Assembly: GCA_007570785.1 (NCBI GenBank)
Contig: ML661900.1
Location: 4,670,864 to 4,734,863, forward strand
Length of the DNA stretch: 64,000 nucleotides
Direction of reading: 5' to 3'
Source: Antilocapra americana
Taxonomy: Eukaryota > Chordata > Mammalia > Artiodactyla > Antilocapridae
The notes beneath the pieces were generated by a model that worked only from the letters and a program-made list of their open reading frames with translations, did no database searches and had not been told where the DNA came from. Of the stretch, positions 32,365-43,392 are shown one piece after another (positions within the stretch are counted from its first letter, which is position 1; each line of letters begins with the position of its first letter). The position numbers and the translations under genes are program-made.

Positions 32365-32455
32365 CTGCTGCATGCTCTCTTTGCGACCCCATGAATCACA
32401 GCACGCCAGGCCTCCCGGTCCATCACCATCTCCCGGAGTCCACCCAAACCCAACA
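32365..32455 (-). mobile_element. BovB/Bov-A-derived fragment, minus strand
   Basis: 'tttgcgaccccatgaatcac' and 'tccatcaccatctcccgga' are the reverse of the BovB 3' end. Similar 'gtgttgcagcactcc' words flank it on both sides (about 32,347 and 32,465), which may be a diverged target-site duplication. Confidence 0.7.
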
Positions 32456-33639
32456 GTGTTGCAGAATGGTGTTACAGCACTCCTGTTTGCACACACTTTT
32501 TAGAGTCCAGAAAGTGAGACACCTGTGTATTTGCAGACTCAGCACAGAGAAGCCAGCTGGGCTGCCCTTGCTTTTGCTGTGTTCTGGAAGACGCAGGCAC
32601 AGGTAGTCAGGCTGCATGGAAACATGAGGTCGCTGGCTCGCTGAATAACTTGGGCAAGCCCGTGTTCCCAGGGCTCCAGGCCCCAGGTCCCACCCATGTG
32701 ATGATTTCCCAGGATGAGCCACTTCTGAAAAGCCCAGTTCGGCATTCCACCCACCTCCGGGGAGTTCGGGGCACTCTCCAGGGTCCTGAAATAGCTCTCC
32801 TGCCTGTAAGCAGGGAGTCTGGAGACCCCAAAGCAGCTGATTTGGTTCTCTAGACATGTTCTTTAAAACAAGGAAGGTACACCAACATTTGAGACATGAA
32901 CTATTACCCTAAGCACACGTGGGGAGCTATTTCTTAGGTTCATCACCACCATGACCAAGGACAATCCTTTTGTGACATCAATGAATTGATGTTCCCTCAT
33001 CCCTGTGGGTGGCTCTGTTTCCATTTGAATTTTCAGGTAGAGGATGTGCCTCAATGAGATGGGCTGGTCTGTAGCCCTGGAATTGAGGTGAGTGCATCAT
33101 GAGGTGTTCAGCCCAGGTGCTCAGTAAATATCACCGGCTGCCATCATCACCACCATAATCCTCATTATCCCTCATCACCCCTGGGCAGACCCCAGGGATA
33201 GCAACACACTCAGATGCACACCCAGAGTCTGTGGCTCCAGAAGCACACCTGGAGAGAAGACAGTGGTCGCCATTGCTGTGTTCAGTGGCCAGGTGACAGT
33301 CTTTAGAGCGAAGAGGGGGAGGGCCTTCCTTTCAAAGGCTGCTCAGATCCTCTCCATCCCAAAGTTCCCCCTTGGGGACCTGGAATATCCTTGCCCTACC
33401 TGTGCTTTCAAGTTAAGACTGAGTAAGGCTCTGAGAGTTTCTCTCTCAGTCTCCCACCCACCATTCACAAGTCCCGATGGGGGAACCCCATGAAGTGACT
33501 CCAGGACCAACTGACTATGGGGCTATCTTCTCCCTCCATACCCTTCCTCTTTGGGCCCCCAGACTCTCCCATCTCAGTGGGAAACCAGGCAGCCAGATTC
33601 TAGTGATTGAAGAAAGCGGGGGCCCTCCTGTTTAAGGAA
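32456..33639. other. Single-copy DNA
   Basis: About 1.2 kb. An AT-richer stretch at 32,930-33,050 could be a weak conserved island, and a possible L2 3' remnant occurs at about 33,115-33,140. No exon supported. Confidence 0.4.
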
Positions 33640-34295
33640 AAGACTCCATATACCCTTAAAAAAAAAACATAGTTCAAAAAGACACATGTATCCCAAATTT
33701 CATTGCAGCACTATTTACAATAACCAGGACACAGAAGCAACCTAAATGTTAATTGACAGGTGAATGGCTAAAGAAGATGTGTTGTGGTACATATATATGG
33801 GGGGATGTTACTTAGCCTTTAAAAGGAATGAAATTGGGTCATTTGTAGTGATGTGGATGAACCTAGAGTCTGTCATACAGAGTGAAGTAAGTCAAAAAGA
33901 GAAAAACAATGTCATATATTAACACGCATGTATGGAATCTAGAAAGATGGCTCAGATGAGCTTATATGCAGGGCAGGGATAGAGACGCAGACATAGGAAA
34001 TAGACATACAGACACAGAGTGGGAAGGGGAGGATGAGACAAGCTGAAAGAATAAGACTGACATACTTACACTAGCATGTGTAAAATAGATACCTAGGGGG
34101 AACATGCTAGGTAGCACAGGGAGCTCATCTCGGTGCTCTGTGATGACCTAGAGGGGTGGAAGGTGGGAGTGGGGCAAAGGCTCAAGAGAGAGGGGATATA
34201 TGAATATATATGGCTGATTCACAATATAGTAGAGCAGGGAGTAACGCAACATCGCAAAGCAATCATATGCCAGTAAAAATAAATAAATAAGTGAA
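33640..34295 (+). mobile_element. L1 LINE 3' end (ruminant-type), plus strand
   Basis: Sense L1 ORF2 end and 3' UTR: 'ttcattgcagcactatttac', 'gtagtgatgtggatgaacc', 'gtaagtcaaaaagagaaaaac', ending in AAATAAATAAATAAG. It is less diverged than the copy at 60-985, so younger. 5'-truncated and non-functional. Confidence 0.9.
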
Positions 34296-34559
34296 AGGGG
34301 CTTAAATGCTGGGGAAAGAGCTGTGTCCTCATTACAAGAGTGGGCAGTGGGGAAAGAGAAGAAGCTACACCTCTACTCTTTGCTCCCCACTTCCACATTC
34401 TCTCAGTCACCCCAACTTGGAAGGGGCAAGGTCTCAAGGCAGAGGCCCCTGACTCTTGTCATCACTTTCAACCCCAGCTGGCCAGGACCCTGTTACTGGA
34501 TCTCCACTGGAGGGCAACTCTGCAGGCTCCACTGCTGGGCCTGAGAACCCTCAACTCCG

Positions 34560-34775
34560 CTTTTCAGCAGACACTTGTTAAATACCTACAGGGTGCCTGC
34601 CCTGTGCCAGGCAATCTTCTTACACTTGATCCCATGTGATCTTATGAGAATCCATAGGATCCTACATGATCCCATGGAAATAGATATTTATCAGATGAGA
34701 AAACTGAGGCTTAGAGAAGCTAAGTCATTTCCCCAAGGTCACACAGCTGGGGAGAGGTGGGTCAGGAACACCAGA
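34560..34775 (-). mobile_element. MIR SINE, minus strand
   Basis: Near-complete antisense MIR: 'ccctgtgccaggcaatcttc', 'gatgagaaaactgaggctta', 'ccaaggtcacacagctgggg'. Confidence 0.85.
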
Positions 34776-35854
34776 TTGCCCCTTTTCCATTCTGATGAGA
34801 ATGACTCTCCCAGCCCTGCCCCAGGTGGTTGATCCACAGAGCTGACTTCAGCACAAGCCCTAGGACAGGTAAGCTTCACTGAGGAGTCAGAGGACAAAGG
34901 CCTGTCTCGCCTAGTTTATACCTGTTCTGGGAGAACCTGCCCAGCTGGCTCCCTGGGCCTTGGAAGGATACCCCATGTAGGCGATGGTCAAGGTGATGGA
35001 GGAGGGAAAGTAGTCACATTCCAGACTCAATGCCTTGCTTGCTCCCCACCTGAAGCTGCTGGAGCTAGGGGGTTGGGAGGTGGGGAGCAGAGCAGGGTGT
35101 GCACTAGGAGACCCAGGAGGCAGATATGCCCTCCTCCCCCACCCAAATACAGCCCACTCATTCTCTGGATCACTGTGGAAGACCCTTCTGAAATGCCAAC
35201 ATTTTCTGAAAGGGTTAGGGGTCTCGACCCCCAAGGGGTCAGGCAGGTAACCCGAAACGGAGCTGCTGAGGAAGGGCCAGGGAAGCGCAGGTTCTGCCTA
35301 AAAACCCCAACTACTCCATGTGGACCTACCAATTTTTCAAGAGAAGCCAAAAGTCAGACTTCCCTCAGAAAGAGTCCAGTTTTTAAACCATTGGCCACTA
35401 TTTCAATTTTTTACAGTACCCTGTGGGTCAAACATTTGCCATCTCTGGCTCATGCCCTTAGGTGCTCCCATTGGCCGAGGCCCCGGTGGAGACCAGCGCA
35501 GCGTTTCCAGCAGTTCAGCGTTCACAGAGTCCCTGCGCATGCCCCATCATCTGAGCCTCGGGGATCATGGTGCCCTTTTTACAGCTGCAGAAACTGAGGC
35601 TCAGAGGGACAGAGTCCTGGGGGAGGCCAGGCGCTGACCCCAGCCTGGGCCTCCTCGCGCTGACCCCTCACTGCAGCCCAGGGAACACAGGCAGGCCTCT
35701 CTAGGCGAAGGGACACAGAGAGGACACCAGGCTGCTCTCAGGAGCCTGGGGCAAAGGAGACACAGATTTTATCCACCCCTCCACTCTCAGTGGGCCCTTT
35801 TGATTGAGGAGCAGCAGCAGGGCCCCTGGGCCCAGAAGAGGTAAAACTGGGTGG
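34776..35854. other. Single-copy DNA
   Basis: About 1.1 kb. It includes an antisense MIR scrap at about 35,585-35,612 ('gcagaaactgaggctcagag') and, at 35,465-35,545, a patch with CCATTGGCC and TGCGCATGC words (NF-Y- and NRF1-like) that lacks the CpG density of a promoter. No exon supported. Confidence 0.4.
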
Positions 35855-35970
35855 CGAGAGGAAAGAATGAGGAATTGGATTGGATTTTCCTCCATGTGGA
35901 GGCGATGTTAGCTCCACTGTGCACTGCTCTCATCATTATGTTTTATCCAGAAGCTGATACATTGGCTGAG
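35855..35970. promoter_or_regulatory. Candidate conserved non-coding element
   Basis: 'ggattggattttcctccatg' and 'catcattatgttttatccag' form an AT-rich, non-repeat block in GC-rich surroundings. GGATTA-like and TTAT motifs are present. Conservation not testable here. Confidence 0.35.
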
Positions 35971-36229
35971 GTGGGGACTAGGTGGGGACCAGGTTCAGGG
36001 GCCTGGACCCCCAGGGAGTTAGCCAGGCTTTTCAAGGAGAGACCACAGCAGGGGGAGGGATGGTGGGGAGAGGAGGTGGGAAAATCCACAAATCTGAGAC
36101 AAGGAGGCACTGATGTCCTTTCTCAGCTTTTTACACACATACACACGTGTGTCCAAGACTTATGCCTGGAAACAACACATGCACATGTATGTATATGGGC
36201 AGATAGACATGCAAACACTCTCACACATG
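35971..36229. other. Single-copy DNA with short CA patches
   Basis: Short (AC)n at about 36,132-36,146. Nothing else recognised. Confidence 0.35.
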
Positions 36230-36335
36230 CCACCAAAGCCTTTGCTTACACTGTGCTCCCCACCTAGGATACTCTTCCCTTGTCTCTGAGTCCTCTTGTA
36301 TCATTTCTTGGGCTGCCTCCATCCCTAGTGTCTGG
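36230..36335 (+). mobile_element. L2 LINE 3' fragment, plus strand
   Basis: Sense L2: 'aaagcctttgcttacactgt', 'taggatactcttcccttg'. Confidence 0.6.
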
Positions 36336-37195
36336 AGCCAGAGAGCGGTTTTTGGATTAAGCTGGTGGGGGGGGGGAGGTGCGGTACTGGGCCTTGGGTG
36401 TGTGTGAGAGAGAAAGGAAGGGGATCCTAAGGCAGAGTGGAGCTCAGGGGTGAGGACTGTGCCAGGCTGGCAGTGGTGCAGGGAGGTGTCCCAACACTGC
36501 AAGAGCGGGAATGCAAAGGCTGCCAGCAGGGCACTGAGAAGGGCTCGCTGTTTGCAGAAAGGGACACTGAAGCTGGACCTGGAAGTCTCCCAGGATCACT
36601 CCGGGTCGGGTGCTCTCTCCTCCCTCCGAGCTCCGAGAACCGTGATGGTGGGCTGAACCTACTGGACACTGTGCTCAAGAAATCTTAAATCCATCCTCCC
36701 GGAGCATCTAACTTCCTGGATCAGCTCCAGACCTAGGACTGTACTTTTAAAACCCAAGCCCTTTGGCGGTGGGGAGGCAGCCTTCAGCACCTAGCAACGG
36801 AGAAACCAGCCGAGTGTGATAGGCCAGTTCCAGCTCAAAGGAGGGATGTTGAGAACTGATTGGGTGGCCATGCTTATAAAAGGGAGATGCCAGCAACTAG
36901 GAAGAAGCAAGTCCATGGGGCTCTGCTGTCCTGAGAGCCAGAGAACCGGAGAACCAGCCAGAAGGAGGAAGGACAGTCTGCAGTTCAGAATTCCCGCTCC
37001 TGCCAGGGCAGGTCAGAGAGGAGCACTCCAAGTGGAGGTAGGTGTCCAGTTTCAGATCCTAACCTTGGTGTTCCAGGAAGATGGGCTCAATTCTCAATCT
37101 GCTCGTGGAGGCAGCACTATTGGCAATAAAACAGAAGTGTCTGGCACTCAAAAGGTTAAGCCTGAATTAATCAAGACAGCCCCAGAAGCATTCCC
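36336..37195. other. Single-copy DNA
   Basis: A poly-G run lies at 36,367-36,376. A 209-codon plus-strand frame (36,816-37,445) runs into a SINE fragment and has no domain features, so I reject it as coding. Confidence 0.45.
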
Positions 37196-37197
37196 CA

Positions 37198-37290
37198 GGG
37201 ACTTCCCTGACAGTCCAGTAGCCCAGTACAGGGACACGAGTTCAATCCCTGGTCAGGGAACTAGACCCTGCATGCCTCAGCTAAGAGCCC
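37198..37290 (+). mobile_element. CHR-type SINE fragment, plus strand
   Basis: Head only: 'gggacttccctgacagtcca' to 'ggtcagggaactagaccctg' and a short body. The A-rich tail is missing. Confidence 0.8.
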
Positions 37291-37829
37291 ACGTGCCCCT
37301 TCCTCAGGTTTTCCCAGCAGTTGCAGAGCCTTGCCTCAGCTGCACACCTCCAGGGAGCATTACTTACTCATGCTGTTTTCCACTACTCGCATCCCCTGGA
37401 GCTCAACTCCACAGACATACCATGAGTGGTGCCCTCTGGAGCTGAGCGCCCCCTGGACCCCCCTGGTGGCTCTGGGTGCTCAGCACAGCCCAGCTGATGG
37501 TGCGCTCCAGAAGGAAGCTTTAGTCTCAGCTGAGCAGTCTCCCTCGTGGCGGTCATGGGTGGGGGCTGGCTAAGGACTGCCCGCTTAGGTGCCTGTGCAA
37601 GAGAGCCCGGACCCTGCCAGCCCCAAACCTCTCTTCCCAGCCTTCCCCCTTCAGCAGCCACCAGCCATCTGGCTGGACAGGCCCATGGGTGGTGTGTCTG
37701 CAGCACCCTGGTGGCGGCCAGGCAGTTGATAACTGCCAGACGCCCATTTACTTCGGGGCAACGTTTACATTTTCCAAAACCAGGCAAAGGGGTTTGCAAT
37801 GTAACAATAAGGGGGGCATAGAGGCTGTT
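37291..37829. other. Single-copy DNA
   Basis: No repeat, exon or motif cluster supported. Confidence 0.35.
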
Positions 37830-37995
37830 CTATATACTAGTGACACCATATTAGGAGTACTATGGGTAGCATTTCTGATTCTCTCAAAAAGCCTGAGAAA
37901 GAAATGTAAATTATCCCCATTTCACATGTGAGGAAACTGAGGCTCCAAGAGGCTCAGGAACTTGCCAGGCCACACGGGGTCATAGCAGAACTGGA
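37830..37995 (-). mobile_element. MIR SINE, minus strand
   Basis: Antisense MIR: 'catttcacatgtgaggaaac', 'gaggctccaagaggctcagg', 'acttgccaggccacacgggg'. Confidence 0.75.
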
Positions 37996-38329
37996 CTGGA
38001 GGGCGTCCTGCCTGACACCAGGGCTTTCCACACACCTTCTTCTAGCCCAGCCCCCAGTTACTTTCTGTCCTCACGGGCTATAAAGGCAGCAGTAACTTAG
38101 GTCAGAAGTCGCCTTGGCCAGCCCAGTGTGATGAGAGGGCTGCCCTGGAAGGGGCCCCTCCCTGAGGCTGTGGGCGTCCTCTCCTGCAGCAGACAGGAGC
38201 TGCCTTTGTGCTGCATGCCTGTGTGGCCGCCTGTGCCTGTGACTGTATGTATGTGTGCTACAGGAAACAGTCGTGTGCTCTGGGCCCCAACAGGCTGGCC
38301 TCAAGTCTCACTCATTCACACAGTAGCAT

Positions 38330-38865
38330 GGGTCCTGGGGAGTCACGTCCCAGCTCTGCCACTTACCCCCTGTGTGACCTCATGCTGTGCTTAGTCACTC
38401 AGTCATGTCCGACTCTTTGCAACCCCATGGACTGTAGCCTGCAGCCTGCCAGGCTCTTCTGTCCATGGGGATTCTCCAAGTGACAATACTGGAGTGGATT
38501 GCCATTTCCTTCTCCAGGGGATCTTCCCAACTCAGGGATCGAACCCAGGTCTCCCGCATTGCAGGTGGATTGTTTATCATCTGAGCCACCAGGGAAGCCT
38601 AAGAATATTGGAGTGGGTAGCCTATCCCTTCTCCAGGGGATCTCCCCAACTCATGGATCAAACCAGGGTCTCCTGCATTGCAGGCAGATTCTTTACCAGC
38701 TGAGCCACCAGGGAAGCCCCCTGTGTGATCTTAGTGGGCTGCTTAACCTCTCTGTGCCTCTGAGCCTCCATCTGCACAGTGGGGATAATAATAGCACCTT
38801 CTTCAGAGGTAAATGAGTCTAATGCAGTGCCTGGGGCATAGTGGATGCCATAAGGGTGTTAGCTA
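38330..38865 (+). mobile_element. MIR SINE, plus strand, split by a Bov-tA
   Basis: The left part reaches 'cagctctgccacttacccc' and 'tgtgtgacct' (38,380). The right part continues 'gcttaacctctctgtgcctc' and 'gtggggataataatagcacc'. The two are consecutive parts of one sense MIR. Confidence 0.85.
38381..38716 (-). mobile_element. Bov-tA SINE with tandem partial unit, minus strand, target-site duplication
   Basis: Full Bov-tA (38,381-38,599) plus a second partial unit to 38,716. A 15-bp flanking repeat (one mismatch) at 38,366-38,380 and 38,717-38,731 is copied from the host MIR. The duplication encloses both units, so the one-and-a-half-unit form arrived in a single insertion. Confidence 0.97.
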
Positions 38866-38869
38866 GTCT

Positions 38870-38935
38870 ATTTTTCAGCAAAGATTCACTGAGTGCCTAC
38901 TATGTGCCTGGAAGTCTGATAGGTACTAGGACCAC
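38870..38935 (-). mobile_element. MIR SINE fragment, minus strand
   Basis: 'attcactgagtgcctactatg' and 'tgcctggaagtctgatagg' are antisense MIR 3' sequence. Confidence 0.6.
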
Positions 38936-39039
38936 ATACTAGTAGATGGTAGGACCTGGTAGGTGCTAGGACCACCCCCAACTGCCTGCTCAACACCTGC
39001 ATCTGGGTGTCCACCATGTTCAGATAACACATCACCCTC

Positions 39040-39235
39040 CTCCCCCACCAGGTCTGCCCTCTTTCTGTGTGCCCATCTAAGAACTTAGCACCCCCAGCTA
39101 CCCAGTCACCCAAACCAGTAACCTGGAAGCCTCCTTGTCACCTTGCTCTCCATCACCCCCTCATTCAACTAAGTTCTATCAACTCTGTCTCCTAAATCAC
39201 CAAGAATCCACCCACTTCTCTGCAACTCACCAGAC
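39040..39235 (+). mobile_element. L2 LINE fragment, plus strand
   Basis: Sense L2: 'acttagcacccccagctacc', 'tcaactctgtctcctaaatc', 'ccacccacttctctgcaac'. Confidence 0.5.
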
Positions 39236-39894
39236 TCCTCCCTCAGTAATAGTAATAGGTGCCATTGGTGCCTCACCCAGATCCCTTCCATAAGTGCATC
39301 CCCCCATCCCCACCCCCAACCCCCACCTTCTGAACACTGCTGTGAGTGCTAGCCGTCAACAGCTCACAGCTGTCCTTCTCTAGAGCATTGCCCTCAGCCA
39401 AGGGAGACCGACTTTATCGAGAAATACTTGAAGGCTTGCAACCCACAGCCAATGGCTGACAGATCCAGGAACAAAAGCCCACTCCCCTGCCCCCAGCCCC
39501 TGTGCCTCCTGACACCCCTGATGCTATTCAAGCTCCAGGGCTCCCCTGGGATCAGGAAGAGAGCAGACTTCTGCTGAGCCCTCATCCTTGCCTAGCTTCC
39601 TCCCCTTCCTATCCCACTCTCTTATGGGCATCATTTGAAAGCACTCATTTAATAAATCTCTAGCCCTCAGATCTTCTTTTCCTGATCTGCTTTTCAGGAA
39701 CCCTGTCTAAGAGACCATCTCCCTTGCTGGGTTAGTCACAGTGACATGTTCTGGCCCTGGAGGAAAACTTGAAGGACAGGTCAGGGCCTGGCTGGGGTAG
39801 GGGACAGTGGGGTCCTGAGAAGGGAAAGCAGATAACCTCTGGTCCTCCCCATGCATCCTGAATGAGCTGGCCTGAAGGAGTGGCCGGCACCCAC
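39236..39894. other. Single-copy DNA
   Basis: A C-rich low-complexity patch lies at about 39,300-39,330. Nothing else recognised. Confidence 0.4.
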
Positions 39895-40275
39895 CTGGCC
39901 TCCGAGACGCTGTGATTAACTTTTGTGCCAGAAGGAGAATGGGGAGCTGGGGCTTTCCCTCCTCCTTTTTTTCTTTTTACTTCTCTTTTTCCTTCAAAAG
40001 CTGAGCCCAAGTTAATCAGATAAATTCTTTGCCAGTCGCACCAACCATTTTTCTAAGGTTCAGTCTCCCCAGAGCAACTCATAATTACTCCAGACTGAGA
40101 CATTAAAGCAAAAGGGGAAAGAAGAGGGGGAGAAAAAGATGTTTTTAATTAAAAAATTAATTTTTCCAACAGACCCATGGATGGCTGCCTGGCTGTGGTG
40201 CTTCACTACCTCCGAGACAATCCCCTTCCATCCGTCTCTTCCTCATTAAATCTCAAGGAAGGGGAGGAGGGCCTG
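39895..40275. promoter_or_regulatory. Candidate conserved non-coding element, long AT-rich island
   Basis: About 380 bp with 'gctgtgattaacttttgtg', 'ccaagttaatcagataaatt', 'catttttctaaggttcag', 'ctcataattactccagactg' and 'gtttttaattaaaaaattaa' at about 40,141. Dense ATTA/TAAT and GATTA motifs. The largest such island in the window and not a recognised repeat. Function inferred. Confidence 0.5.
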
Positions 40276-41125
40276 GAGAGGGCAGCCCCTCCGTGAGCAA
40301 AGCTTTTTCTCTCTCCAGTGGAAGCATCCAACTCTCTGCCATCCTGAAAAGTAAGTGATTAGACTGCAGGAATTTAGGTGAGAACAGCAGACGCAGGGTG
40401 CAAGCTTGGAATCAGACAGACTCAGGCCCCTGTTCAGTCCCTTAGGACATGTCCAACGTGGTAGTGCTCCCTGGCACCTCCCTCCTCAAGTAAGGTCCTT
40501 CGATCAGCAGCATTGACATCACATCTGGTTTCTAACAGAGAAACCAGAATCTTAGCTCACCTGAATCCAAATCTGCGTTTTAATAAGATCTCTGATGACT
40601 CATGTACACACTACATTTTAAGAAACACTGTCCAAGTGGCTCTGAGCCTCAGTCAGCTCCTCTGGAAAATGGGGAGAATAAGGACCTCTGCCTTGCAGTT
40701 TAGTCTGCAAGGATTATGAAGGTGGAGAAGAAAACAGTTCAGCAAACCGTAAAGTGGGAACCTCAGAAAACATTCACTACTTACAACCCTGAGCCTTTTT
40801 GTTGCTAGGTGTCAAACCTCACATCTGGTAGCATTTCAGGAATTTGATTTGGTGAGCCAGAGGCCTTCCCACTCACTCGGGTACTTCATTCCCTGTATCT
40901 GGGGCCCAACTAGGAGTTTCTTAAAGCAACTAAAGAGTTTGTAATCAGGGAACTCTTGACCAGAGGAAATAAAGTCACTCACTGTCTGAAGCATCATCTA
41001 GGCGCCTTCCCTGCTCGCAGCAAACTGGGAGCTACTAGGCGTGAGGAGGCTGGGGTGAAGGCAGTTCAAATCCCAATGTCACGAGGGTGCAGGCACCCAC
41101 TCTAGACAGACATCAATATCCAGAG
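40276..41125. other. Single-copy DNA, AT-richer
   Basis: No repeat or exon could be assigned with confidence. Confidence 0.35.
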
Positions 41126-41167
41126 CCTCTGACTTTTATTAATTAAATTTTACTGGAGTATAGATTG

Positions 41168-41387
41168 TGCTTCCCTGGTGGCTCAGTAATAAAGAATCTT
41201 CTTGCAATGCAGGAGCTGCAGAAGTGGTTTTGATCCCTGGGTCGGGAAGATCCCCTGGAGGAGGGCATGGCAGCCCACTCCAGTATTCTTGCCTGGAGAA
41301 TCCCCATGGCCAGAGGAGCCTGGAGGGCTACAGTCCACAGGATTGCAGGAGTTTGACAAGACTGAGACGACTATCCAGGCACGCACT
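41168..41387 (+). mobile_element. Bov-tA SINE, plus strand, inside L1
   Basis: Head 'gtgcttccctggtggctcag' to tail 'ctatccaggcacgcactag'. 'gagtatag' before and 'gaatatag' after suggest a short diverged target-site duplication in the host L1. Confidence 0.95.
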
Positions 41388-41445
41388 AGAATATAGTTGC
41401 TTTACAATGTTGTGTTAGTTCCTACTGTACAACAAAGCGAATCAG

Positions 41446-41490
41446 TTATACATATATGTGTATGTATACATATATATATATATATATATC
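41446..41490. repeat. (TA)n/(TATG)n microsatellite
   Basis: 'tacatatatgtgtatgtata' followed by a TA run of about 13 units. Confidence 0.9.
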
Positions 41491-41645
41491 CTCTTTTTCA
41501 GATTTTCTTCCCATTTAGGTCACCACAGAGCAGCCAGTGGAGTTCCCTGTGCTCTATGGTAGGTTTCCATTAGTTACCTATTTTATATGTAGTATCAATA
41601 GTGGATATATATTGATTTTTACTTTATCATTCCCTTCTGGGGTAC

Positions 41646-42837
41646 ATAATCTAAAGTGCGGACAAAGCCTTGGGTCATCGGTTACCTCTTAGTTAAGAGC
41701 GACTGGAAATAACACTGAGGGAAAGACTGAGTGAATGGTAGTAAGGATCTTTGAAATATTTAAGAACGATTGATGACAAGAAGACATCTTTATAATGTAA
41801 TGTAGGATATAGGACAGCTATAAACATACCTGTGTTTTAAAAAACTGCTCATATGTTTGTGTGTGTGCAGGTGTGTGTGTCTAGGCTTCTGGCCAGACAA
41901 TGATATAGTTCTGGTTTCCAGGGCCTCTGTAAGTCCAAGTCCCCTTAGCCAGGGGCTCCTGTGAGCAAGGCTCTGCCTCAGTAGAGGAGGACTGAGGGAG
42001 GAAGAGAAAATAACAGAGGAGAAGAACTAGGGCCACAGCAGACAGAGCCAAAGTTCAGGGCTCATCTCCAGCACCTGCAGAGCACCTCAGAGACCCATAG
42101 AAGGAAATCAGAGAAGGAGGCAGGCACGGACCACACCGCAGGGGTGTGAGGGAAGGCTGAGGCTCAAAGACGGGGCTCACTCTGAGCCGTGGGATACAGG
42201 GCAGAGCAGCTCCTGGCCGGGATCCCGGTGCCGGGGCCAAACCTGCAGCATCAAGCCTGCCGCTGACACCGGGTCACAGTACCCAAAGGCCTTTGTTGGC
42301 TGCATTTAGGGAGAAAGGTGCTAGAGTTACAGCAACTGTGGACCTTCAGTCAAGATGATTCTCTAAACTTGTGCTCTGAGCGCCTACCACTAACTCCCTC
42401 CACTTTTATGCAAAACTTTAACAGTGACAGAGGAAACTTAAAAAGAAAAAAATAATAAAGAAGGTACAACCCAGGGAAGCCGGAGGAAGCTGACCCAGCA
42501 AAGCTGCATGCTGGTTTAGGGACGGAACTCACAATGCCTACAAGATCACCAAGGGATAAGAGCCTGAAGTCGGATTGAAAAGGAGGGTAAAACCAACACT
42601 TAAGACATTAAGAAAAAAATAAGACCTGGTTTTGCACTCAGGGCTTCAGGAGTTTAAAGGAGCAACTACAAAACCAACAGTTGAAGGGAAAATTACAGAG
42701 AAAAACTGCCCCCTCAGGATGAGCTTATAGGGCAAAATTTCAAAATGCATAAAGAATATTGATGCTAAAGCAAAGTCAACAGTTAGAAGATGAACTTATT
42801 GCAGACAAAATAACTAATGGAATAATCTTTAAATGGC
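41646..42837. other. Unassigned DNA, AT-rich toward the right
   Basis: About 1.2 kb. 41,646-41,880 is possibly old retroelement sequence and a short (GT)n lies at 41,857-41,880. 42,420-42,837 is A-rich and could be a decayed internal retroelement part. No family assigned, no exon supported. Confidence 0.35.
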
Positions 42838-43375
42838 TTAACACTGTTACCAAACTGAACTTGGGGCAACTTGCCTTTTGCACAGTAAACCCAATCTACT
42901 GACGCTAGTTTGTGGTGAAGGAAAATTTGACCTTTATTGCATGGGCAAGTAAGGAGGTTGGGCAGCGTATGCTCAAAAGACCTGAACTCCTGGATGGCTT
43001 TCAGGGAGGGTTTTTTTAAGACAATGCAAGGGAGAGTCACAGGGCGTGTGATCAGCTCATGCACAGTTCTCTAACTGCTTGATGGTGAGGTGACAGGGTG
43101 ATGTTTCTGGAATTTCAGTCATCATCCTTCTGGTTTCAACGGTCCTGGGGTCTACATGCTGGTGGTCAGCGTGCAATTAACTTCTTCCACCTGGGGGTTT
43201 TACTTGCAAAGTAAATTAAAGCTATGGCTCAGAATATTCATCCATAGCCCTGGGGAGGAACTAAAGGCACTTGACTTTGTCTTGTGGCTTAACTATTATT
43301 ACTTTTGTCTCGCTTGACTGCTTTCCTTTGCTTCTGCATTTTCTCATTTCTCTGATTAAATTTTTTCCTTGAAAC
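42838..43375 (-). mobile_element. Solo LTR of a ruminant endogenous retrovirus, minus strand
   Basis: About 540 bp that I recognise as a widespread bovid LTR. In minus orientation it has a polyadenylation signal AATAAA at about 42,940 and a short downstream part ending in ...ACA near 42,848. No internal gag, pol or env sequence adjoins it, so it is a solo or truncated LTR. The exact family (class II suspected) is from memory and uncertain. Confidence 0.6.
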
Positions 43376-43392
43376 TCCATGAAGACCTAGGA

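Larger units (their letters stand above)
41130..41645 (-). mobile_element. Ruminant L1 fragment, minus strand, split by a Bov-tA
   Basis: 'taattaaattttactggagta' before the SINE and 'ttgctttacaatgttgtgttag', 'ggtcaccacagagcagccag', 'agttccctgtgctctatgg' after it are parts of a common bovid L1 in antisense. Confidence 0.75.

Noticed and set aside
35465..35545. Possible second promoter with CCATTGGCC and TGCGCATGC words
   Set aside because: CpG density is low and short motifs of this kind occur by chance; there is no initiator, exon or donor context.
36816..37445. 209-codon plus-strand open frame
   Set aside because: It runs through a CHR SINE fragment (37,198-37,290) and has no protein-family features.
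38919..38973. Small tandem repeat of 'aggtactaggacca'/'aggtgctaggacca'
   Set aside because: Only two diverged units; no evidence of a functional or unstable array.
42783..43064. 93-codon minus-strand frame
   Set aside because: Lies within the solo LTR; LTRs of this type do not encode a protein in this position.
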